64,000 nucleotides of DNA from Paenibacillus sp. 453mf. Lineage in GTDB: Bacteria > Bacillota > Bacilli > Paenibacillales > Paenibacillaceae. The notes under the pieces are model-generated. The model worked only from the letters and a program-made list of their open reading frames with translations. It was not told the DNA's origin and ran no database searches. Positions 43,164 through 51,000 of this stretch are shown here, in pieces (the first letter of the stretch is position 1; every line of letters begins with the position of its first letter). The DNA is taken from NCBI RefSeq assembly GCF_900116105.1, contig NZ_FPAC01000001.1, positions 2,036,862 through 2,100,861 on the forward strand. Reading direction: 5' to 3'. The position numbers and the translations under genes are program-made.

Positions 43164-44192
43164 TTATTTGGCAGGCAAATATTCTGTCGTGAATACTTCG
43201 CTTACATCGAGGTCTTTCGTAAGCAAGCCGATCTCCAGCAGCTGATCCTTCAGCTCATTCCAGCGAGCCTCGGTCATATAGCCCATGCCATTCTCTTCCG
43301 CGTCGTAACCAAATACAAATTCTCTTTGTTGTTCTTCTCCAAAGGCAATCTCATCTTCTGCCAAATTAGTGTTAATCTCAAGGATCTTCTTATTAATCTG
43401 TTCAAAATTCTCTTTATAATCATACCAGCCTTCTACTGTACCGTTAACGAACGCTTTGACTGTCTCCGGGTTCTCCTCTAAATATTTCTCAGTGGTGTAA
43501 ACAACGGCGGCATACGGTTCATATCCGGAATCGGCAATCAGCTTCGTTCCTACCTCAATGCCTTGCTTCTCCACAACATACGGCTCACCATTAACGAAGG
43601 ACTGGCTTGCAGACTGAGGGTCTTCAATAAAGTTACCATGCTGGCCTGTATATGCTACTTCCTTAACCGTATCCAGACTGTATTTATGCTTCAAGAATTC
43701 CCAGTAGGGCTGGCCTTGCTGAATAAATACGGTTCTGCCATTCAGATCGTCAAAGTCCTCGATACCAGACTCCTCATGGAACATAAGAGCCTGCGGACTA
43801 ATCTGAAACGTCGTTGCCAAGGCGACAATTGGAATTCCTTCCTCGCGTGCTAGCAGAATCTGATCCGCATGTGCAACTCCGAACTCCGCTTTTCCGGAAG
43901 CAACAATCTGAATGGAGGAGACCTGTGGTCCTCCTGGCTCAATCGTTACGTCCAGATTCTTCCCTTCATAAATCCCGTTCTCTTCGGCTGCATAGAACCC
44001 GCCATGCTCCGTCTTGGCGAACCAGTTAAGAACGACCTTAACAGGAGTTGTTTCTTGTGCACTTCCCGAAGCACTGGTATTATCCGTTCCTGCTTCTCCG
44101 CCGCCACATGCTGTTAAGGTTAAGGACACAGCGAGGAGCAAGGCGCTCATCTTCGATCTTTTGTTATTCCATTTTACCGACTTCTTCCACAT
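43164..44192 (-). CDS. ABC substrate-binding lipoprotein, NMT1/THI5 (pyrimidine/riboflavin precursor) type
   Basis: 342 residues from ATG 44192 (GGAG 10 bases upstream), giving a proper lipoprotein signal MWKKSVKWNNKRSKM... with lipobox LTAC at about 26-29. The mature part starts VKVVLNWFAKTEHGGFYAA and has SIQIVASGKAEFGVAHADQILLA, the NMT1/THI5-like signature. Members bind aminopyrimidine thiamin precursors and related heterocycles. No permease or ATPase gene is adjacent, so it must use another transporter or act as an orphan. It follows a nucleoside-deaminase gene by 78 bases and shares its terminator. Confidence 0.88.
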   Translation of the reverse strand: MWKKSVKWNNKRSKMSALLLAVSLTLTACGGGEAGTDNTSASGSAQETTPVKVVLNWFAKTEHGGFYAAEENGIYEGKNLDVTIEPGGPQVSSIQIVASGKAEFGVAHADQILLAREEGIPIVALATTFQISPQALMFHEESGIEDFDDLNGRTVFIQQGQPYWEFLKHKYSLDTVKEVAYTGQHGNFIEDPQSASQSFVNGEPYVVEKQGIEVGTKLIADSGYEPYAAVVYTTEKYLEENPETVKAFVNGTVEGWYDYKENFEQINKKILEINTNLAEDEIAFGEEQQREFVFGYDAEENGMGYMTEARWNELKDQLLEIGLLTKDLDVSEVFTTEYLPAK

Positions 44193-44270
44193 ACCCTTCA
44201 CGCTCCGCTCATCATTTTTAGTAATGGATATCGTACGATTACACAAGTGATGTTCTTCTTGATTTTATAG

Positions 44271-44774
44271 CTATTCGGCGGGGCTCCAGTAACCTTCATG
44301 AACAGCAACAATCTCACTTGCCAGCTCAGGGAATGGCCCGATGACCTCAATTTCTTTTTGTCCTTTGGCAAAAATCTCGCGGCATGGCATGTCAAACGTC
44401 GGATTCTGAGGATCATTACCTGTCAGAGCCAACAGCTCCTTCTCCGAGATACCATATACGACACGCCCGATATTTCCCCAATACATCGCACCTGAGCACA
44501 TGGCACAGGGCTCTGCTGTCGTATATAATGTACACTCCCATAAGAATGCAGGATCATATGTATGTGATGCTTTCTCCATCAACGCAGTTTCGGCATGACC
44601 GGTACAGCGATGCTCTGTAATCTCGACATTTCCCTGCTCCAGCAGGATGTGGCCTTCTTTATCCACGAGCACCGCGCCAAAGGGTGTATTCCCACTCTCT
44701 CTGGCCATGCGTGATACTTCTATACAACGCTTCAAAAATACAACATGATTGAGCTCCACTGCCTGACTCCCCAT
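44271..44774 (-). CDS. Zinc-dependent nucleoside/cytosine-guanine deaminase family protein
   Basis: 167 residues with the CDA-fold zinc site: GHAETALMEKASH (His and catalytic Glu, about 62-65) and TAEPCAMCSGAMYWGNIGRVVYG (PCxxC, about 92-96). Guanine deaminase and cytosine deaminase share this pattern; tRNA adenosine deaminases do too, but the HAET and the C-terminal EIFAKGQKEIEVIGPF favour a free-base deaminase. GAAGGGGAG lies before ATG 44774. It is upstream of a pyrimidine-type binding lipoprotein, which suggests purine or pyrimidine salvage (inference). Confidence 0.85.
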   Translation of the reverse strand: MGSQAVELNHVVFLKRCIEVSRMARESGNTPFGAVLVDKEGHILLEQGNVEITEHRCTGHAETALMEKASHTYDPAFLWECTLYTTAEPCAMCSGAMYWGNIGRVVYGISEKELLALTGNDPQNPTFDMPCREIFAKGQKEIEVIGPFPELASEIVAVHEGYWSPAE

Positions 44775-45056
44775 TTTCTTCTCCCCTTCACCTCTCTGAA
44801 TATGACTTGATATTAGATGAACGCACTATATGCGTCAATTAATCTTACACAGTTTTATCATACTGAATAATATAAGTCGTTATTTTTGTGAAAAAGCACA
44901 TATCTTCAAACTTTTTCGCTAGAAACTTAAGAATATTCATGATTTCCACAAAGTTTTTTTACATTTCATGTTATATCTATGTTCGTTTAACGGATAAATA
45001 AATATATATTTCAGCTCAGCTTTAGTTTCTATGTTAATTCAATCTTCTTGTCACAC
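44775..45056. other. Intergenic region upstream of the deaminase gene
   Basis: About 280 AT-rich bases between the deaminase start and the thioesterase terminator. It should hold the deaminase promoter. No riboswitch, repeat or gene was recognised. Confidence 0.4.
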
Positions 45057-45085
45057 AAAAAAAGCTGCCGTTACATCGGCAGCTC
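45057..45085 (-). terminator. Intrinsic terminator of the NRPS accessory genes
   Basis: Minus-strand stem GAGCTGCCG / CGGCAGCTT with a 6-base loop and seven T residues, 46 bases after the thioesterase stop codon. It marks the left end of the NRPS locus. Confidence 0.9.
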
Positions 45086-45131
45086 GAAATCCGTGTTTGT
45101 TTTCAGCTGTGATATCCTATATGGATCATTT

Positions 45132-45827
45132 TTATATCAGCACCCTTTTTATTTGTTCCGCTATGACTTCATAATGCTTATGAATAAAGAAATGGTCTCC
45201 CTCATAAACGGAGAGCTGACAAGCTCCAAATGTTGTCTCTTTCCAGGCTTCCATTTGGTCTACAGCAATGACATCCTGATTCCCGGCAAGCACGGTGATA
45301 TCCGTATGAAGCAGGTCTCTGGTTTTCCATTCATAATTCTCTACGAGCCTCATATCCGCCCTAATCAATGGCAAGAACAAATCTAACAACTCTTGATTCT
45401 CAAGCACTTCTTCTGACATGCCACCAAGCTTTATCATTTCTTCAAGAAACGTGCGGTCTGATAATTCGGAAATCCGCTTTAACTTTTCATTCAAGTGTGG
45501 AGCCCTGCGAGCACCTACAAATAAGTGTTTAAGCTCACGATCATGCTTCTCTCTAATATAATGAGCGAGTTCATAGGCTATTAAGCTCCCCATACTATAT
45601 CCGAAAAAGGCAAAGGGCTCACTAATCAGATGTACCGGAATGGATAAGTAGGCATCTTCCACTGCCTCATCTATGCTGTTATAAAACGGCTCATTCATTC
45701 TTCGTCCTCGGCCCGCCAGCTCAATTGGATGGACCTCAATGAACTCGGACAGCTGATTACGCCAGCGAAAGTACATCATTGATGACCCTCCGGCATAGGG
45801 AAAACAGAACAAGTGAATCTTTTTCAT
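45132..45827 (-). CDS. Type II thioesterase (GrsT family) of the NRPS locus
   Basis: 231 residues. Alpha/beta hydrolase with LFCFPYAGGSSMMYFRW start, nucleophile Ser in FFGYSMGSLIA (about 78-88), and catalytic His in YEGDHFFIHKH (about 211). Type II thioesterases clear mis-primed or stalled acyl groups from peptidyl carrier domains; they do not normally release the final product. Starts 12 bases after the MFS gene and ends at the locus terminator. Its presence is notable because the synthetase itself ends without a thioesterase. Confidence 0.92.
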   Translation of the reverse strand: MKKIHLFCFPYAGGSSMMYFRWRNQLSEFIEVHPIELAGRGRRMNEPFYNSIDEAVEDAYLSIPVHLISEPFAFFGYSMGSLIAYELAHYIREKHDRELKHLFVGARRAPHLNEKLKRISELSDRTFLEEMIKLGGMSEEVLENQELLDLFLPLIRADMRLVENYEWKTRDLLHTDITVLAGNQDVIAVDQMEAWKETTFGACQLSVYEGDHFFIHKHYEVIAEQIKRVLI

Positions 45828-45839
45828 TAGCTGCCTCCT

Positions 45840-47081
45840 CTAATCCAAAGCCCGACTAAGCTCTTGATCAGCTGGCACGGATGCCTCTACGGTGTCATTT
45901 TTGCTGTCAAACTTAATCTTGATTCCTGGAATTAAGCCAACAGTAAGCACAAGAACAGACAGGACATATGCTGTAAATAATGAAGTATTGCTCATTACGA
46001 CACCAGCAAAGGAAGATCCGATGAGCATTGCGCCCATAAACATAGGCGTTATGGTACCATTAACGCGTCCAATCATTTGTTCATCAATTTTGGTAACAAG
46101 AAATGTGGAGATGATCACATTTACAAAAGCTAGACATAGAGAGCTTAAAAAGCTGATGACTAATGTAAGCCATAGCCAACCTGACATGACTTCTCCAAGA
46201 GTTGTAACCGCGAGAAAGATAACTCCTAATACAAGTGTACGGTTTTGATCCAGCTTGCTGCTTAATGCTGCTGCAACTCCCCCACCTATAAGCAAACCTA
46301 ATCCCGAAGCTCCCGTTAAATATTGAACCGAGGTTTGATCAAGACCAAGTCGCTCCGTAATCAGAAAAATTTCTAGTGGACTGATTAGACCCGAAGACAA
46401 TCCCAAAATAATAAATAACAGGGTTAAGAACTTTAAAGAGCTGGACTCCAGAACATACTTCCAGCCTTCTTTCATCTCGCCAAAAAGTGAGGTTGTGGCA
46501 GCAGGACTTGGTTCATCTTTTGGCAGAAGCGTTAATATTAGAGCCGAAGCAACGAACAATACAAGAAGTGAATACATCGAAGCTTGAATTCCCAATGTAC
46601 TATAAATAAAAGTGCCTACGATGGGACCGAGAATAAGAAATAACGACTGAGAGCTCTGTGTAATCGCAATAGCGGACTGGACATGCTCCTCTTCAACATT
46701 TCGTTTAACGATTTTAACAGAGGATGGCTGGGAAAACTGACTAACGATGGACGATACAAAGGTGGCAGCATACAGCACCTGCCAATATCCTGATGCCATC
46801 ACTGCAATAATGAGCACAATGGACAGCGAACTTAGAATGTCACCCATAATCATGGTCCGTTTTGGATTCCAGCGGTCAGCAAGTGCACCTCCAATAAAGG
46901 AAAAAACAAAGATTGGAACATATTCAAGCACTGTAATAAGTGAAACTGCAATCGGGTTCCCTTGTGTCTGATCCATAATGAAGTAAAGAATCGCCATATT
47001 TCTAATCCAAATTGCTAAATTTTGAAGCAGATCAGATAGGGTAATAACAAGGAAAGCCCTGTTTTTAAACAAAGTATTCAT
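45840..47081 (-). CDS. MFS exporter (EntS-like MFS_3 type)
   Basis: 413 residues, 12 transmembrane helices. The loop between helices 2 and 3 reads GALADRWNPKRTMI, the MFS signature. The family is used for export of siderophores, macrolides and non-ribosomal peptides. AAGGAG is 6 bases before ATG 47081 (ATG 47087 overlaps it). A TetR-type operator lies just upstream and the type II thioesterase follows. It most likely exports the NRPS product and confers self-resistance (inference). Confidence 0.9.
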   Translation of the reverse strand: MNTLFKNRAFLVITLSDLLQNLAIWIRNMAILYFIMDQTQGNPIAVSLITVLEYVPIFVFSFIGGALADRWNPKRTMIMGDILSSLSIVLIIAVMASGYWQVLYAATFVSSIVSQFSQPSSVKIVKRNVEEEHVQSAIAITQSSQSLFLILGPIVGTFIYSTLGIQASMYSLLVLFVASALILTLLPKDEPSPAATTSLFGEMKEGWKYVLESSSLKFLTLLFIILGLSSGLISPLEIFLITERLGLDQTSVQYLTGASGLGLLIGGGVAAALSSKLDQNRTLVLGVIFLAVTTLGEVMSGWLWLTLVISFLSSLCLAFVNVIISTFLVTKIDEQMIGRVNGTITPMFMGAMLIGSSFAGVVMSNTSLFTAYVLSVLVLTVGLIPGIKIKFDSKNDTVEASVPADQELSRALD

Positions 47082-47096
47082 AGCCATCTCCTTTTT

Positions 47097-47110
47097 AAAC
47101 CGACTATTCG
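47097..47110 (-). promoter_or_regulatory. Candidate TetR operator before the MFS gene
   Basis: ACCGACTATTCGGT: arms ACCGA and TCGGT with a 4-base centre, 16 bases before the ATG at 47081. Read on the plus strand, the flank GTCTATTA after it also follows the operator candidate upstream of tetR, supporting one common regulator. A TATAAA -10-like box lies just upstream, within the tetR terminator. Confidence 0.5.
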
Positions 47111-47122
47111 GTCTATTAATTT

Positions 47123-47153
47123 ATAAAAGAAAAACTGATAAGTTGATATCAGT
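47123..47153 (-). terminator. Intrinsic terminator overlapping the tetR stop codon
   Basis: Minus-strand stem ACTGATA / TATCAGT with a 6-base loop and TTTTTCTTTT. The TGA stop codon is inside the stem. It separates tetR from the exporter gene. Confidence 0.8.
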
Positions 47154-47760
47154 CTTTCATTGTTTTACTTGTGTGTTGAATTCCCATCAGCAAGCTTGCG
47201 ATTCCTGATTTATACAATCTGCGAATTTCTGTTAAGTCTTTCTCATAGTAGAGCGTACCTAACCCGTTAAATAATCCATTAATAATATGCATTAAATCTT
47301 GTGGGTCACTAGGCTTCAATTCCTCGCGTTCTATGCCTTGAATGATGATTCGCTCATAGGTTACATACGGGATACGTATAAGTGACAGCATTTCATCCAG
47401 CATTTCTTGACTGACGACTTGACCTGAAACAAACTCGTTAATTGCATGATTAAGTGGATTAGCCAAATCATCTACATAATGGTCGGCAAGACCGTATAAC
47501 TTCTCGACTGTTGTTTCGTACTGTGATTCCTTCTCTTGCCAAGAATCCATCCACTCTTGATTATTCAGCTTGATCAAGAACATGAAGAGCTCCTCTTTGC
47601 TCTTGAAGTGATAATAAATACTGCCTTTGCTTCGATTGTTAACCGTGCAGATCTCTTCCATTGAAGTTGCGTTATATCCTTTTTGTGCAAAGAGTTCTTT
47701 TGTATTTCGAGCGATATCCTTTTTAATCTGAGCTACATCTTTTCTGCGTTTAACTTCGAT
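47149..47760 (-). CDS. TetR-family regulator of the NRPS locus (apparent ATC start)
   Basis: About 203 residues. The N-terminal helix-turn-helix is complete only if translation starts before 47661: IARNTKELFAQKGYNATSME then EICTVNNRSKGSIYYHFKSKEELF. The frame is open to a TGA at 47788-47790, yet contains no ATG, GTG or TTG upstream of the HTH. GGAGGGG sits 8 bases before an ATC at 47758-47760, which would give a normal TetR start (I/M-EVKRRKDVAQIKKD). I therefore propose ATC initiation. A good promoter and palindrome lie upstream. The C-terminal ligand domain (about 60-203) is TetR-like. Between the NRPS and exporter genes, it likely controls the exporter (inference). Confidence 0.72.
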   Translation of the reverse strand: MEVKRRKDVAQIKKDIARNTKELFAQKGYNATSMEEICTVNNRSKGSIYYHFKSKEELFMFLIKLNNQEWMDSWQEKESQYETTVEKLYGLADHYVDDLANPLNHAINEFVSGQVVSQEMLDEMLSLIRIPYVTYERIIIQGIEREELKPSDPQDLMHIINGLFNGLGTLYYEKDLTEIRRLYKSGIASLLMGIQHTSKTMKD

Positions 47761-47778
47761 CGGTAACCCCTCCAGAAA

Positions 47779-47828
47779 ACTGACTGGTCAGTCTATTAGT
47801 ATTATAGCCATAAAACGATTATTTTCAA
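47779..47828 (-). promoter_or_regulatory. tetR promoter and operator
   Basis: Minus-strand -35 TTGAAA at 47823-47828, 16-base spacer, -10 TATAAT at 47801-47806. A palindrome ACTGACCAGTCAGT at 47779-47792 lies over the start point. The pattern is that of a self-repressing TetR gene. Confidence 0.75.
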
Positions 47829-47831
47829 TAT

Positions 47832-47879
47832 GTACCCTCTTACATATCACCATATTTGCTGGTGATTTGCAAGAGGGTA
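47832..47879. repeat. Long hairpin between the NRPS operon and tetR
   Basis: Arms TACCCTCTTACATATCACC and GGTGATTTGCAAGAGGGTA (one small mismatch) with a 10-base loop, 26 bases after the 49-residue ORF. No clear T-run on the minus strand, so it may be an mRNA 3'-end structure or a weak terminator of the NRPS transcript. Confidence 0.65.
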
Positions 47880-47904
47880 TTGGATATTTTAAAGTTAACA
47901 ATAA

Positions 47905-48054
47905 TTATTTGTCCTCTTTTTCATTCTTGAATGCTTCATTAATTTCGTTAACAATGGTCTCCGGCAGTTTCTCCACTTCACGAGCTGCCTCGTTCACTTC
48001 CTCAGGTACATCCTCATTCTTAATGACACCGAATTTGAAAAATTTGTTTGCCAT
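47905..48054 (-). CDS. 49-residue acidic protein encoded after the NRPS
   Basis: ATG 48054 with AGAGGAGGAG close upstream; stop TAA at 47905-47907. The product begins MANKFFKFGVIKNED and continues with a glutamate-rich helical part (EVNEAAREVEKLPETIV), net negative, no cysteine, no membrane helix. It starts 27 bases after the NRPS stop codon, so it belongs to the NRPS operon. I do not recognise it; it is not an MbtH-like protein (no such motifs) and not a carrier domain (no GGxSL). Roles such as NRPS-associated chaperone, peptide leader or immunity peptide are only possibilities. Confidence 0.65.
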   Translation of the reverse strand: MANKFFKFGVIKNEDVPEEVNEAAREVEKLPETIVNEINEAFKNEKEDK

Positions 48055-48081
48055 TTTTCTCCTCCTCTAATCATCTTTTTG

Positions 48082-51000
48082 TTAGTGTATCACAGCTTTT
48101 GTTGAGATGTTAGTATGTTCCAGCTGATTTATTATCGTATCCGGATCATACGCAATTTGTTTCAACAAATCCATATAATGCTTGGTGAACTTATTCATAA
48201 ATTGTTTTTCGAAAATAGCTGTTCGATAATCAAACTGGATCATATACATCTCTTCAAGCTCCTGAGCAGTTACATATATATCATATTCGCAATAATCGTA
48301 CTCGCAAGGATATGAAGAAATACAATAATCCCTTTCCTTACTTTCTAATGCGGACAGCATAAAGTTATTAAGATTAAACATGGTGTTAAATAACGGGTTC
48401 TCTCCTGGAGATAGCGGTATATCCAAATCCTCTAGCATCTTCTCATACGGATAATGCTGATGCTGTAAAGCAAGATTCATCATCTCTTGGACCTTTTGGA
48501 ACATGTCTGTCATCGGATCTTCTGTATTAACTCGATATCTCAGCGGGATGGAATTAATGAACAATCCTACGATTTCCTGTACTTCAGCACGTTCACGACC
48601 AAATGCGTAGGTTCCAACAATGAGATCCTTCTCATTCGTTAACTGGCTTAACAAAATAAGATAGGTTGAATAGAAGATCGTATAATCCGTTACCTCTATA
48701 TTCATCGAGTTCTTCATTTGTTCTATTAGAGCCTTGGAAATTTCTATTCTGACATGGCTTCCGTTATGATCAGATGCCCTCGTTCCCTCAAGCTGTAATG
48801 GAGATAGCTGAACAGGTCGATAACCGGCAAGATAACTCTTCCAGAAATCCGAAGCGGCTGTGAAATAACCCTGCTCTAGCTTCGTATGTTGCCATTCAGA
48901 GTAATCTTTATACTGCAATTCAAGAGATTTCAACTCTGAACCGTCATAGAGTTTAAATAATTCATCCAAAATAATCCCGAGTGAAGTTCCATCAGAGATG
49001 GCATGATGCATATCTAGTAATAGAATGTGCTCGTCCCGATCAAGCTTAAGAATCTTTGCTCTTAACAACGAAGCGGAATCTAAAGCAAATGGCTGGATGA
49101 ATCTCTTAATGACTTGACTTAACTCGCTATAGGAGCCTAGCGGTTCTATCTCAAGCTGAAATCTTACTCGGGACCTAATGCGTTGAACCACATGATCTCC
49201 CTGAAGCTCAAATGATGTTCTAAGGGCTTCATGACGTAATATCAGTTTCTGAAAGCTGAGCTTGAGTCTATTCAGATTAAGCTCTCCTTGGATCAGATAT
49301 GCCGTCGGCATGTTCCAGTCCGTATTCCCTAAGCTGGACAAATATCCATAAGATTGATACGGGGTTGCCCTGTAAACCTCTTGTATAGGGGCTCTCTTGA
49401 TCGATTCGTAGTTCTCAGAACTTTGCACAGACCGTGTTGCTAAATACTCGGCAAGCAGCTTAATGGATGGATAATCAAATATCGTTTGTAATTCAATTGG
49501 CAGATTTATTTCCTTCTGTATTCGAGCAACCAACATCATCGCTTTAAGGGAATGGCCACCTGCTTCAAAGAAATGATCCTCTATCCCGATCTCATCAATA
49601 CCCAGAACATCACACCAAATCTTATGAAGGTTTGCCTCCAGTGCATTCGTTGGTCTCTCACCATTCATACTATTCACTGGACTTGGCAATGCATGCCGGT
49701 CTACTTTGCCATTAGCTGTCAGTGGCAGCTTGTCCAGGAGGGCAATCGATGTCGGAATCATGTATTCGGGAAGCTCTTCTCTTAAGCAATCCCTGATGTA
49801 CCGATGCACCTTGTCATGCTCTACACCTTCATCAGGAACTAGAAATGCTGCCAAGAATGAATGACCCTGTTCATCTCTTCCTGCTGTTACGGCCGCCTCT
49901 TTTATCTCCGGAAGTTCAAGCAGCTTGTTCTCTACTTCGGTCAGTTCTATTCGGTTGCCTCGGATCTTGACCTGCCGGTCCAGCCGGTCCATGAACTCCA
50001 GATTTCCATCCGGCAGCCACCTTACCAGGTCCCCTGTCCGATACAACCTCTCTCCCTGCTCAAACGGATGTGAAATGAACCGTTCCTTCGTCAGCTCTGG
50101 CTGCTTCAAGTACTCTCTGGCTAGTCCGTCTCCGCCAATATACAGCTCCCCTGGTAGTCCTACAGGCTGCCGCTGACCCCAGCGGTTTAACACGTACACC
50201 TTCGTATTGTGAATCGGTTTACCGATAGGAACACTGCTGTGCGCTCGGACATCCTCATCCACCGTATAGGTTGCTGCAAATACCGTCGTCTCGGTCGGAC
50301 CATATCCATTAGCGATCCGATTAGGACCCACATAATCAAGCGCCTTAATGACATGCTTCTTCGAGCCTGCTTCGCCTCCAAAAAAGAGCTTTCTTACATG
50401 CTTCAGGCTCGTGACATCATAATCAACCAGTGTGTTAAACAAGGCTGCTGTCATAAATGCAGACGTTATACCATACCGCTTCATTACTTGAGACAGCTCT
50501 GCTGCATCCAGCACGTGCTTCTTCTCAATCAAATATAGCGTTGCTCCATTCAGCAAAGCGCCAAATATTTCATAGGTTGATCCATCAAAGGCATAGTTTG
50601 ACAGCTGCAGCATCCGATCCTCTGGCTGGACATCCATGAATCCATTATTCACACTGGTCTTCACCACGTTCCGATGTGTGGTCACCACCCCTTTGGGCCT
50701 GCCCGTCGAACCGGACGTATACATGACATAGGCGGCAGACTCCGGGGATAGGGACTCTTGTCCATACTCACCTCCAGCCTGACTCCATTCTATGCCTTGA
50801 CTGCTCCAGTCGATCTCCGAAAGCCACAGCACCGCTCCGTCGTAACCATCGACTCGCATTCCTGCCTCTGCAATGAGCAGCTTGGCTTCACTGTCTTTGA
50901 GCATGTAAGTCAGCCGATCGGACGGAAAGCTCGGATCTAGTGGCACATAGGCCGCGCCTGAGCCCAGGATACCCATAATAGAAACCATCATCTCAATGGA

